Below are positions 43,981 through 56,109 of a stretch of DNA of 64,000 nucleotides, piece after piece. A program made the position numbers and the translations under genes. This DNA is from Azolla caroliniana (taxonomy: Eukaryota; Polypodiophyta). How positions within the stretch are numbered: the first letter of the stretch is position 1; each line of letters starts with the position of its first letter. A model generated the notes under the pieces. That model saw nothing but the letters and a program-made list of their open reading frames with translations, made no database searches and was not told the origin of the DNA. The stretch covers positions 4,464,001 through 4,528,000 of the forward strand of contig JBHGNT010000014.1 in the NCBI GenBank assembly GCA_043228905.1. The letters run 5' to 3'.

Positions 43981-46900
43981 CTATCCCCCCTTTAAAACGA
44001 CAAGTGTCACGAGTCGTTTTGGATTGAGGACCCGGTTTATCTGGATATTGACGATGGAAGTCTTCAAGAAGAACACGAGCATTGGTCACATTCTCTATTG
44101 GTTCCCAAGTACGCTCGTTGGGACTATATCCTAGCCAATCGACTAAATAGTAGAGCTTCTTGCGAACAATCTTGGAATCAAGGATGGCGGCAACCTCGTA
44201 CTCAAGTCCATCTTCAAGTTCGATCGGGGGTGGAGGTTGTGGAATATGTCCTAGGATGGTGCTGTCTTGATAGGGTTCGAGGAGAGAACTATGAAACACC
44301 GAATGTATGTGAAGTTGCAGGGGTAGATCGAGACGAAATGCAACATCATTAATCGTTCCAATAATACGGAAAGGACCTAATCGCCGATAATCCAACTTCT
44401 CGCATGGGCGAGTAGTCTTGATGTGTCGTCGTAGTAGCCATACCCGATCTACAATGTTAAAATTGGATGGAAGCCGATGACGATCCGCGTAAACCTTGTG
44501 TGTTTGTCGAGCTTGCTATAGATGAGTAGATAAATCTGCTTGTATCTTGCGTAACCACTCCAAACGATCCTCTGCGCAAGGATTTGTGGGTAACTCTGGG
44601 GTTTCAAATACACACCACGGGGGGTGATAACCCGTATAAGCATAAAATGGCGTAACTTTAGTCGATGAGTGGACAGAGTTATTATAGGCAAATTCGGCGA
44701 AGTGGAGAATATCCGCCCAATCATCCTGATGATAGCTTAGAAAGCACCAAAGATACTACTCTAGCATTTGATTTGTTCATTCTGCTTGGCCGTCAGTTTG
44801 CGGGTGGTAGCTGGAAGAGAGGTTACAAGTGACATTGAGCATTTAAAAAAGGTGCTTCCAAAATTTCGAGACGAACTGAGGTCCACAATCGCGGATGATA
44901 TTATCAGGAAGACCATGATGTCGACATACTTCACGCATGACAATTTCGGCGGTTTCTTCACTAGAGATTTCCTTAGTACATGGCAGGAAATGAGCCATCT
45001 TCATATATCGATCTACTACTATTAAAATCGCATTGAATCCCTTAGAGACTAGAAGATCTGTGATGAAATCTAGAGCAATGGATTGCCACGGCTTGCTTGG
45101 AATTGGTAATGGTTCTAATAAACCATATGGATGATGCCTTGGCATTTTTGCTCTACAACATGTATCACAAGTCTGAACAAAATCTTCAACAAATTGTCGC
45201 ATACAGGGCCACCAAAATTATCGGTGTACTAAATCTAATGTCTTAGTACTACCAAAATGCCCAGTTGTATATGTGTCGTGACAATTTTGGACTACTCGAA
45301 GGTGGCAAGAACCATTAGGAACATACAAGAGTTTCTTAAAGAATAGTAATCCATCATGACATTCGAATTGTCAATAGTCCATACCTGGTTGTTGTGACTA
45401 TGAACAAGATGCTCGAGAGGGATCAATTTGTGCTAGAATCTCTTGGGCGAAAGCATCTGTCTTCAATTCCTCGCGTATGGTATCGATAACGTGGGAATCC
45501 AAGGGCATATTGAAGACCTGCGTTGCTTGTAGTCGTGTCGGTCCCAAGATTACTTGCTTTTGGTTATCGAAAGTTGGCTCTTCGGGACGCGGTGCTAGAT
45601 ATGAACGTCGTGATAATGCATCTACATTCCCGTGGTGCTTCCCCGGACGATATGTAATTTTGAAGTCGAAACGCGTGAGGAATTGGGCCCACCGAGCTTG
45701 ACGTTGATTTAACACACGGGCACTCTGAAAGTAGGCAAAGTTTTTGTGATCATGAATACGGTGACTTGATGAGAGGATCCCTCTAGAAAATGCCTCCATT
45801 GCGTAAAAGAGTCCACTATTGCTAATATCTCCTTATCATGAATTTCATAGTTGATTTCGGCGGCATCAAACTTGCGTGAGTGGAAAGCCACAGGATGTAG
45901 CTTTTCATCATTACCTTGTTGTGACAGAATGCTACCCAATGCGAAATCCGACACGTCCGCTTCCATGATGAATGGTTTTTCCGGATCAATGTGAGCTAGA
46001 ATAGGAGCCGATGTAAATGCATTCTTAAGATTCTCAAAAGCCATGTCCACTTCTTCAGACCAAACGAACGATTTTCCCTTCTTAGTAAGTTGTGTGAGAG
46101 GCAAAATAAACTTTGAGTAATCCTATATAAACTTGTGGTAGAAATTGGCAAAGCCTAAAAAGCATTGCATATCTCGCAACGAACGCAGAGTTTTTCACTC
46201 TACCACCGTTTTGACCTTAGCTGGATCCATGGAGATGCCTTCCGAGGAGATGACATAGCCTAGAAATTCCACCTGGTTGCACCCGAAACTACAGTTTTCC
46301 AGCTTTGCATAAAGACCATGTTCTCGAAGTCGTTTTAGTACTAACAGTACATGAGAATCATGTTCTTCTTAGGTCTTCGAATAAACCAGTAGATCATCCA
46401 AATAGATGATCAAACAAACATCCAAGAGATCTCGAAATATATCATTTGCCATGTGCTGAAAGACTGTTGGCGCATTAGTGATGCCGAACGGCATGACCGT
46501 ATACTCGAAGTGCCCATATCTGGTGCAAAACGCAGTCTTTCATTCATCTCCTGGTCAGATCCGTACGAGGTTATATGCTTCCCTGTAAGTCGATCTTTGT
46601 GAGCAACCTTGCACCATTGATCCGTTCTAAAAGACTTGAGGTAAGGGGAAGTGCATACCTTTTTCTGTTGGTGACCTTATTCAAGCCACAGTAATCTACA
46701 ACGAGACGAAGTGATCCATCCTTTTTCTTGACGAAGAAAATGGGTGCGTCGGCTCGAGATTTCGAATGCTGAATGAAACCATTTTCCAAATTCTCTTCTA
46801 TATAGGCTCCAAGGACTTCTAGCTCAGTTGGTGACAAATTGTAGATCGGTCCCCATGGTGGCTCTTTTCCCGGTTGTAAATCGATGGGGCAATCATAGGG

Positions 46901-47220
46901 TCGATAGTGAGGAAGCGTATTGGCGTGTACTTTATCGAACACATCGGCATAATGATGATACTTCTTTGGAAGTTGAATGGTAGACTCCTCTTTAGTGGCG
47001 TTGGAGGGTTTTACTGATATTGCGAAGAGAAACATTTCTTCCTTGCGTCCTTCTTCTCACAACTAATGTAACGAAATGGTTGCAATCTTATGAGTAGATC
47101 CTCAGGCTTGTCGATATCGGATTTCTCTTGTTCTCCAATCTATGTCTGGGTTATGTAATTTGAACCATGGTAATCCTAAAACAATGGGATGTTCTGGGAT
47201 ACTAATTATATTAAATGAAA
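43973..47220 (-). pseudogene. Chromovirus J pol with chromodomain (broken)
   Basis: From the protease C-terminal block (PIVLGLPWFKLHNP near 47180), then RT with [16 protein letters not shown] near 46730, RNase H with FIMEADVSDFALGS near 45960 and [12 protein letters not shown] near 45845, integrase finger and core (TCCRAKMPRHHPYGLLEPLP, ALDFITDLLV, CGPQFVSKFW), and the chromodomain YEVAAILDSKIV to DWLGYSPNERTWEP at about 44040-44190. Many frameshifts and stops. No gag, so it would depend on gag in trans. Confidence 0.87.
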
Positions 47221-47236
47221 CCAAATCGGTTCAAAC
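47221..47236 (-). promoter_or_regulatory. Primer site of J, complementary to its own R region
   Basis: On the minus strand the 5' LTR is followed by GTTTGAACCGATTTGG. Fourteen of these bases are the exact complement of the sequence 33 nt below the TATA box of the same LTR (plus coordinates 47433-47446). No tRNA-type TGG start is seen at this position. Confidence 0.7.
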
Positions 47237-47562
47237 TGTCAAGAATAGTACTGAGACAGAGAAGAAATTAGTACTAAGAGATGAATATTAGTACTAAGAG
47301 GAATAGAGGGTGTAGAACACATGAGAGAAGGAGAGGGAGAGAGTGAGAGATCGAGGGAGAGAAAATGATGATGACATCGATATATTATGTGAGAAGAATA
47401 TACAAGGAAGGCTAGGAGGCTTAAGACTGACATTGAACCGATTTGGTTCGAAATAATGCCTTGTGCCTCCTTTTATAGTGTTCTCAGGAGTAGTCCTAAA
47501 GCTTCTAGAGCTCAACCCATGTAACATAAGGTCATGGGTTCAAGTCTTGCCATATCATAACA
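47237..47562 (-). repeat. 5' LTR of J (326 bp, internally deleted)
   Basis: Same family as 43552-43980 but lacks about 100 bp of U3, between the GCTTCTAGA string and the tRNA-like module. TATA on the minus strand at plus 47470-47477. Confidence 0.87.
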
Positions 47563-50500
47563 ACTATTACCCTTTTGTCTTTAGACACATTCATAACCTT
47601 ATTTTTCAATTTTCTTTGTATGCCTTACAACAAGTATTTTGTTGTGAGATAGTATGATCTTCACTCACAAAGCATTGCGCACCTTTCAGGTAATACCCAA
47701 AAAAATTCATGTATGATCCTTTGCTTTGTATAATCTGTCATTGTGCATAAAATAGGCCTTTCTCCCGAACGAGCAACACAATGTTTACTTCCCAACTTGG
47801 TGTGCCCCATATACCATGAGAAAGAGAAAGAGAAGGGTAGACATGGAGTGAATGCATATAGTAGAAAATTGAAAGGCGTACGTATGTGGCAAATCTGGAT
47901 ATTAGGGCATTTAGTAATTGATACTTAACTCTTATGATAGCAATTGGAACTTGCGAATGTCTCCACCTATGTAGGGAGGTCAACAATATTGTAATTGTGG
48001 TTTTGAAAGTTTGAATTCAAATTATAAGAAGGAAAAGAAAACATCACATTTAATCTTATCTCAAGGCATGCCTAGAAATACTCTTTTCTTTTGGCATTCT
48101 TGCGATCAATATTTGAAACTCATTTCAAAGTCAAGGAGAAACTCATGTTAAGCTACCCCACCTAGAATCTCATATTGGAATTAATAAAAAGGGAACTCAT
48201 ATGTCTTTGACCTTTGTATGTGAGTATATAGAGGATTTTTCCTGTTTTTTTATATTGGTATGTCATCCATCAAGTGAATAAAGCCCATTCAAATTAACAA
48301 CAAATTTGAAAAATGTGCCAGCTAGACCTAGGCTTTGAGTGTGCATGTTCTAGAAACAAGTGGTTGCAAGATTATTGATAACAAGTCATAACGAAACTTT
48401 ATGGTTAGTCAAGAGGGAAATTTCTAAAAAGAAAAAACTTTTCCAATGATTGTTATGTTTAACGCTCAAGATTACTAAATTCAATCATCTAGTTTAATTC
48501 ATTGAAAATAAATGATGTTCAAGACTACGAAATTGGGTAGTATTTTCTACTTTGATATTATTCCTGGATTACGTGTACAAATCATGGTTATGTTTGTTAT
48601 GGGGCATTTATTCATATAGCACTAGTTGCCTTGATCATACAATTCCCATGAGTAAAGACTTGTGATTCACAATATTTCAAATTTGGGCACACTTAGAAAA
48701 CCTTTATTGAGTATATCTATATTTACCATGATTCCAAATATCAATGACATAGTTGTGAGTTTTCTCAAGTGGTGGATAACATTATCAACATTTTCATTTC
48801 CTCTACAACAGAAACAATGAAATTTCTAGCTTCTTGTTCTATAATGACACATCTTATTGAGAGCAAGGTGCATCAGGCTTGCGAACCTAATTACATAGTA
48901 TTAAATAATTGAATAAAATCTAAAGGTCACGGTTCAACAATTCTTTGACCATCCTTATTGCTAGATCGCTATAACTCTCCGCGTATAGGGTGATCTTTCT
49001 AAAAACTTTTGGTCTATGTGAGAATTGTTGTTAATTCTAAAGGTTTAAAAATTCATTTTTTGTGAAACCTCCTCAGTCATTATTATCAACCCATCACATA
49101 TTGAGCTGAAGAAAGTTAGGAGTTCACTTGAGTGAACTATTTTAAACATATTATATCCTCCATAATATGTTTGTCGAAAGTACCCAACGAAGGCAATTGA
49201 CACCTCATTCATGAATGTACCATCTTCCTCAAGTAGCATATTAGCGTGAATAGTCAAGTTATAAGGTAATGTCCACATCATCACGCAAACTTTTCTTCAT
49301 GTGGGGTCCTTATACCAAAGTGGGGATATTGCATGGTAAGCCACACTTTTTTGTTTGAAGTGATATAGTCTTCATGGACTATTAGAGAGCCACCAATGAC
49401 TATGTTGATGCAATATCTTTCTCGTGGTCTTTTTATGTCATGTAGTAAATACTTTTTAAATTAGTGGCATGATTTTCAAGCAAAAGCAAAAACTCTTAGT
49501 TGAAGTTTGAAATACGCGTTGTTGTACAACAATTCCAGATTGCTAGATGATGAAATCATTTGTATTTCGCTAGTTTATAATTTGCTTGCTTTAGGCCACA
49601 AGGCCTAGTTCCCATACAAGAGCTCGTATCATACCACAAAATCTCATTTATGTAAGATTTTAATTGTCCATTGAGATTTTTTAGATACAACGTATTCGTG
49701 AATAATGCAAAAAATAAAACAGATGCATTGTTTAGAAGGAAAGCCCAAATCTATGCCCATTAGCTATAAATTTGAGTTTCGTATGACATTTGTAATGCTA
49801 TTGGATGTAGTTTCCATACTAATACACATGGTAGCTTATCAAATCTTGGTCATTATACGTGTTATTGTTTTTACCTCTTCAATGCATGAATGTTTCATGA
49901 ATAGTGCAAGTGACCATGAACTTGAATATAGGGTAAAGTCTCTAAGATTTACATAATGTAAAATAACCACGAAGATAACTTGGATTGAGCCATGCGAGAA
50001 AGGTTATGTCCATCTATTTGTTAGAATATTCGTTATCCTCATGCATTGATGCATTGATCGGAAGACCAGTGAGCCTATGTAAATGTGATGTTATGAGATG
50101 GAATCATGTGTGCAAGTTCAAAAGCACACACCGAACTTAACAAGCAAAGCTCCATGAAAATCGTAACACATCAATGCACCAAATAACGTAGTTAGTGATG
50201 CAATGCAACCCGTCAACCCTCACCACTGTCATTGATTGATTGATGATGACCAAGTGTAGAAATGAGCAATAGGAAGTCTATTCAAGATCCAAGATAGATG
50301 TGGTAGAGGCAAGGTCTAAGCAAGTCAATATATCCAAACGATGGAGGACGATGATTGTGTGACAATCGGACGGATTGTGGTGACAGATGAACTATTTGAA
50401 TCTTTCCTAGCTATTTGATGTATGTATGTAGCACATTCGGTTCGATTCTCACACAGTTAGAGCCTTTATGGAGGCAAGGAATGGAGGCCAGTCCGGGGGA

Positions 50501-50800
50501 TACGTGATATATGTATGTATGGTTTGAGCAGGGCTTATCAATTGTGGACATAAAGGCTTGAGACAAGGCTCGGGCTCAACTCATCTGCAGTTGAGAAACT
50601 GACCACGACAATGTGTGCGTGGGAGCGCAATCTTTAGGTGGTGCCATCGCCATTGCCAGGTCATGGTTTGCCAGAGTGGCAAAGAGGCCCCAAAGTACAA
50701 AATTCTGATTATTCTTGTTAGAGTATCATTTATGGTCATGAGAATGAGAAGATGAGAGAGAGATCCCAACCAAAGGAGAGACTGTGGCCACTAAACATTC
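47563..50800. other. AT-rich stretch, no recognised gene
   Basis: About 3.2 kb. Only short frames (for example 49045-49284 minus, 49705-49956 plus) without a motif I can name. It is probably old, decayed repeat sequence or true spacer. No tRNA, LTR or terminal inverted repeat noticed. Confidence 0.4.
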
Positions 50801-50827
50801 TCCTCCTCCCTCACCTTTCCATTTATC

Positions 50828-50833
50828 TATAAA
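50828..50833 (+). promoter_or_regulatory. Likely TATA box of the zinc-ribbon gene
   Basis: TATAAA in CTATAAAGTC, followed about 30 bp later by a pyrimidine-rich stretch typical of plant start sites and then by a leader with AACCCTAA-type telo-box motifs. No other good TATA lies between here and the ATG. Confidence 0.5.
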
Positions 50834-50869
50834 GTCTAACCTCCCTTCTCTTTACAGCCTCATCCTAAC

Positions 50870-51225
50870 CCTAATAATCCTAGCCCTAAACCTTACCCTA
50901 ACCCTAACACAAACCCTTACCCTAATCCTAAACCTTGAGGTAACATAACAAAGCAAAAGAAAAGAGAACACATCCTTGTTATCTATCCATTCACATCACT
51001 AAACCCTAACCCTAACCCTAACCCTAACCCTAACCCTAACCCTAACCCTAGCCCTTACCCTAACCCTAACCTTAGTTCTTACCCTAACCCTAGCCCTAGC
51101 CCTAGCCCTTACTCTAACCCTTACCCTAATCCGAAACCTTGAGGGATCATAACAAACCAAAAGAAAAGAAAACCCATGATTTTTATCTTATCCATTCACA
51201 TCACCAAACCCTAACCCTAACTCTT
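50870..51225 (+). repeat. Telomere-like CCCTAA repeats within a duplicated leader segment
   Basis: A perfect run of about 7.8 CCCTAA units at 51004-51050, with degenerate CCCTAA/CCCTAG units at 50870-50935, 51050-51135 and 51206-51225. A roughly 200-bp segment containing CCTTGAGG, AAAAGAAAAGA and CCATTCACATCAC is present twice (50935-51003, 51138-51208) with a third, weaker start near 51226. Confidence 0.85.
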
Positions 51226-51484
51226 GAGGTACCTCTGTAAAACGCAGAAGAAGAAAAAAAACCCATGTGTGTCTTTTATGTGACAAAAATTTCCAAGTCA
51301 CTTATACATCATTAAGATTGTGCTTAAGAAAAACCTAAAAAATATCCATACAGTCAAGGAAAAAGAAAAAGCCTGCTTCCATGAATGCAATTCTACTCTA
51401 TTCCAAGAAGAGGAAGAAAAAGAAGAGCTTAAGAAGAAGAAGAAGAGTTTGACGGAAGAAAAGAAAAGAAAGATTGAGAAAAAG

Positions 51485-51578
51485 GTATAGGTAATGTTAC
51501 TCTGTCCATGTTTCAAGATGAAGAAGAAATTTTACTCTGTTTTATGCTTGGTGTGTTTATTATATGTGTGTTTTGCAG
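51485..51578 (+). other. Probable 5' UTR intron (94 bp)
   Basis: AAG|GTATAG at 51484/51485 and TTTTGCAG at 51571-51578 give a GT-AG intron with a T-rich 3' part, upstream of the ATG at 51753. Confidence 0.45.
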
Positions 51579-51752
51579 GGTTTGGATGATTGGAAGTTAG
51601 GATCAAAAGATTAAGGATGGCGGATTAAAGGTTTGTGGAAGAGGGATTAAGGGTTTGAGGGGATCGAGGATGATGAATTAAGGATTAAGGCTTAAGGATT
51701 AAGGAATCCTTAAGAGGATCAAGGAATCCTTAAGAGGATTAATGATAATAGG

Positions 51753-54700
51753 ATGAGGCAGAGGAAAGTTCGATGTCCGAATTGCACAGCTCTCCTCGCT
51801 GAACCTCCTTATCCAGTGTTTGAATGCCCTATCTGCTCTACCTTGCTATTAGGTCAGTTACAACAAATAAACAAAACATTACTCTCTCTGTCTCTCTCTT
51901 ATTTTCTTTATGTAATTGTGGTGTTTTTGAATGCTGCTGTATGTCAGATCACATACCCTAATTGCTTCATTTTTGCTGCTGTGATTCTACTACCTTAGAA
52001 AGAGCTTTCTTGTGTAATTTATTGTTGGCATTGTTTTCTCTACCCTCTGCTAAATGCTGAGGGTATGTCAGACACATACCCTAATTGCTTCATTTTTGCT
52101 GTTGTGATTCTACTACCTTAGAATGAGCTTTCCTGTGTAATTTATTATTGGCTTTGTTTTCTCGGCCCTCTGCTAAATGCTGTGAGGGTATGTCAGATAA
52201 CATACCCCGATTGCTTCATTTTTGCTGTTGTGATTCTACTACCTTAGAATGAGCTTTCTTGTGTAATTTATTGTTGGCTTTGTTTTCTCGACCCTCAGCT
52301 AAAGAAGCTCCGAGGGAGGTATGGAAACATGGGGAGAGCCTAGAAGAATCACCAGAAGTTGGGAGCTCAACGCAGCAGGTAAAAGGAGGAAATGACAACA
52401 ATCTCACTGAACAAATTAAGACTGAATTTGTTCGTAGTGATAGTGATGAGCAAATCAAGGAACAAATCTGGAATGAAACTGAAGAATTTGAGCAACCCCT
52501 CAATGGTGCCGAGAATGAACTGAATCATGTCAATAATGACTACCAGATCAAGAAACAAATCACAAATGAATCTGAAGAATTTCAACAACTCATCAATGGC
52601 ACCATGAGTGAATTCGATCCCATCAATAGGGACAAGCTTATAAAGCAAGAAATCTCAGACGAATCTGAAGAGTGTCAGCAACCCATCAATGGTGCCAACA
52701 AGGAATTTGATCCCATCAACAATGATGAGCAAATATATAACGAATCTGAAGAATTTCAGCAACCCATCAATGACGCCAACAATGAATTTGATCCCATCAA
52801 CAATGATGAGCAAATCTCTAGCAAATCTGAAGAATTTCAGCAACTCATCAATGACGCCAACAATGAATTTGATCCCATCAATTGTGATGAGCAAATCAAG
52901 CAACAAATCTTGCAGGAATCTGAAGAATGTCAACAACCCATCAATGGCACAAAAAATGAATTCAATCCCATCAATAGTGATGAGAAAATCAAGCAACAAA
53001 TCTCAAACACTTGTGAAGAATTTCGACAATCTGTTAACGCTAGAAAGACTGAATTCGATCCTATAAGTGAGAATGACATGATCAAAAGGGATGAATGTTA
53101 TAGCATTGATGAAAGGAAGAAGACGAAGACGAAGAAAAAGATGAAAAAGAAAAAGAAGAACGATGAAGCTCCAAAGTTGAACGAAAGTGAGAAGATAGAG
53201 AAAGATGAGGAGAAAGAGGGAAAACATTATAAAATTGACGTGAATGAATGGATTCTTCATGACTATGATCTTTCCTTTAAGTATACACTTCTTGCTTCTA
53301 ATGAGCAGAACAATGATTATGGAAAGAAAGGTTGTTCTCATACAACTGATTGTTTGCATCATCATAGTCCTCTCAGAGTAAAGCAGTCAGAGCAGATCTC
53401 TGACAAAAATGAAGCTAAAACTGGAGATGAAGACGAAGATAAAGATGATGACATTTACTCTTGTGGTTCGGATTTCGATTTTCCTGTCCCATCAGCCAAC
53501 AATTTGCAAGATGTAACACTGGCCTCTTCTTTCATTAACAGTGAGAGATCATATCCCAATTTGGCTAACAGTGCGCTCTCCGGCCCTCATAAATTGGAGT
53601 TTCGGGATGCTGCTGCTGCAAATATTGATCTAGAGTTTAGGAAGCTACATACCGATGATCAATACAGCTCATCTCAATTGGCATTTGAGTCCAATGAATT
53701 TGCTAATAAAGTAATAAGCTTGCAAGAGTTGAGTTACACGAACAACTCAAAGATTGCTCAGACTCGAGATTCCTTCAATCAATTACAGTACATTAATGGC
53801 ACTAAAGCACTGAACCATGAACCTCAGGTGAATAATCCTTCATCAAATATTGGCAATACTCATCACTGTATGTTTCCTGATGATCAAGCAATAACTAAGA
53901 TTGGCACTAGGAATGGAAATTCTGTCGATGGAAATTTGAGCAATGCAAAGGAGAGACAAGAAACATTCTTTAATAATGGCAACGTTAGCAAATGTAATGT
54001 ATTGAGACCATCTCTGGCAAGGAGGAATCTTCCACAAAAGTTGCAATTATATGACAATGAAGGAAGGCTTATATCTCTAGTAGAAAGAAAGAGAAACAAT
54101 GAAGATATGGCTTTCAAAAATCGGCATGTGCGTAATGATGCTCTCTTGCCAAACCAGATTGAATTAAATGTAGACTTAAATGAGAAGAGTCAAAGTGTTT
54201 TCTACCATAACCTTGTTGGTGTGGGCCAAAGCTATGGAGATGGTAATCATCATCGTCATCATCATCATCATCATCATCACTATGTACCCGAAACATATGA
54301 TATTGGATCATCAACTACAAATAGGACACACTCTTATCAAGAGTCTCTTCTTCATCCTCCTAAAATGGCTACTATGTCAATGCAAGAACATGTTTTTTCA
54401 AACCCAACTTGCATGTGCTGCACCCATCTCCAACATTCTTCCATGCCACAATGCTCACAATGTTTTAGTCACCCTAGTTCGATGACTCATGAGTTGATTG
54501 GACAAAGTCAACATGGTGTGCATCCATCTGTTGGATGTTCCCCAACATTCCAACTTCTTCCAAGGTATGATTATGATGCATCGATTGCTGAATCGAGATT
54601 TGCATCTTTATCATCATCAACAATGAGAACTTATAATAAGCCATATCCTCCATTACCCAGACATTCTGCACCCCCGTACATTATATGCAGAGCTTGCGAT

Positions 54701-56109
54701 TCTATCCTCCGTGTGCCCTATCTTCCTCCTATCAACAGTGGGATGGAGCAAAAGTTACGATGTGGTGAATGTGGTAAAGTTTGTAAGTTTCGAGACCGGT
54801 CTGGATGGCCACAAGTAGGCCGGATTGTGGCTAGACCTAGTACTGTACCGACTGGAGAGATTGCAGCTTCTACTGGTACCCACCATGGAATAGATTCCTT
54901 GTCCTTTGATGAAGAATCACACCTAAGATTAGGTGGAAGGCTGCCAAGGAAAACATGCCTCAAAGTATCTGACATTGGTGCTAGAAGTTTGGTTGAAGAT
55001 CCTCAAGGAGCTGTAAAACCACCCAAAATCCATGGTAGACATGAGGACAAGACGAATAATCCTTTTTCTCTCAAATATGGTAAGTGGGATTTTTATTATT
55101 ATTATTTTTTGGTAATTTGTACTCACATCACTGCCCTTGATTGCCATCGACTTCCCCCATTAAGAGAAAAAAAAGAGTTTGTTCTGTAAGGATCCCATAT
55201 AAGAGAAGAATTAAGAGGTAAAAAACTGAAGCACCTAGGAATCGGCAACGGTTCGGTTTTGGCTTAACTGGTTTGGCCTTGTCTAAACCAAACCGGTTAA
55301 GCCTAAACTGGTTTGGGAGTTTCCAAACCTGAACCGAACATGTTCCTAAACCGGTTTAGCCAAGCCGATTAAGCCTTAACTGGCTTGGTAACCGGTTTGG
55401 CCTAAATCGGTTCGGTTTGGCTTGAGCCATCCCTAACCGAACTCAAACTGGTTAAGGAAGCTCGAGCCAAACCCAAACCGAACTGAATCACCAAACCGTT
55501 TAAAAGCGGGTTAACAGTGCAGTTTAGGCTTGAGCTGAGCCGTTGCCGATTCCCAGAAGCACCATAGCCTTCAACTTTAGAAGAACTGAAGAGTTTGTCT
55601 GAAAAATCTTTTTTAAGGTCAAATGTTTAGTGGGGTTTTCTACAAGAGAGCTGAAGTACATACCTACCATCTGGGATGCTGAGTTAGTTTTGCATTGTTT
55701 TTTTGGTTTTTGAAAAGGATTGAAAGCTTACGCCAGAAGCATACATCGTCACGTGGACGAAGAGGAAGAGGGTCTTGATTTCGGCGCGCCTCTGTTCTCT
55801 GATGGCGATTCAATCGATCAAAGTGAGAATAGAACAAGATCCCCTGAAAATATTGAGAACCAGAGAGATAGGAAACTGGGGTCACCCCTCATTGTTCTGC
55901 TTAACCAAGGCTCCAGGAAATTCAATTATATGGATCCTCCATCATCACTGCTGTATGATGACAATAATGCCAAGCTAGATTCATCGCCAGACACCCATTC
56001 TGCAGATGGGCGCCCGCAATCCCATCGTTACCGTTCGATAAGGAGAACTCCGCAATATATTGCAAGCTTGCTACGGAGGAGTCTTCGAGGTGTAGGTAAA
56101 GATCAATGA
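51753..56109 (+). CDS. EDR4-like zinc-ribbon (DUF3133-type) protein, three coding exons
   Basis: Coding exons 51753-51852, 52299-55079 and 55718-56109 join in frame (phase 1 at both introns, GT-AG at both) to 1090 residues. The N terminus has a CX2C pair repeated twice (VRCPNCTALLAEPP, FECPICSTLL), the short zinc ribbon that starts EDR4-like proteins. Residues about 93-298 are seven acidic tandem repeats of 31 or 27 residues. A Lys-rich block near 305-325 could be a nuclear signal. A His run is near 683-694. Residues 830-858 form the second zinc ribbon (CRACDSILRVPYLPP to RCGECGKV), matching the DUF3133 pattern. In Arabidopsis EDR4 modulates EDR1-linked defence; that role is not shown here. 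It is longer than I recall for the family, mainly through the repeats. Exon 3 ends in a basic RRSLRGVGKDQ. Confidence 0.82.
51853..52298 (+). other. Intron 1 with three tandem copies of a ~125-bp unit
   Basis: GTCAGT donor at 51853 and CCCTCAG acceptor ending 52298. Copies of a unit containing CCTAATTGCTTCATTTTTGCTG begin near 51957, 52079 and 52207. The acceptor lies in the last copy: it reads CCCTCAGCTAAA where the other two read CCCTCTGCTAAA. Confidence 0.75.
52445..53090 (+). repeat. Coding tandem repeats in exon 2 (93/81-bp units)
   Basis: Seven in-frame units with consensus SEEFQQPINGANNEFDPIN followed by a DEQI-type end. Starts near 52475, 52568, 52661, 52742, 52823, 52916 and 53009. 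Spacing is 93 bp, or 81 bp where four residues are missing. The unit is acidic and Gln/Asn-rich. Confidence 0.88.
55236..55555 (+). mobile_element. hAT-type MITE in intron 2
   Basis: 320 bp with terminal inverted repeats TAGGAATCGGCAACGG and CCGTTGCCGATTCCCA (15 of 16 match), flanked by a perfect 8-bp target duplication GAAGCACC at 55228-55235 and 55556-55563. The inside is rich in AACCGGTT/TTGGCT palindromes and has no coding capacity. The 8-bp duplication and TAG/TGG ends fit hAT. Confidence 0.88.

Larger units (their letters stand above)
43552..47562 (-). mobile_element. Chromovirus J, minus strand, gag-less
   Basis: LTRs at 47237-47562 (5') and 43552-43980 (3') enclose the end of protease, RT, RNase H, integrase and chromodomain. 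Target duplication ACTAC (43547-43551) and ACTAT (47563-47567) with one change. Gag and most of protease are missing: the primer site is followed at once by the last part of protease. It belongs to the same family as F and G. Confidence 0.9.

Noticed and set aside
51004-51050. A true chromosome end
   Set aside because: The run is short, degenerate on both sides, and followed by a gene and many kb of sequence; it is interstitial.
54114-54314. Minus frame with a poly-Asp run
   Set aside because: Antisense of the His run in the host zinc-ribbon protein.
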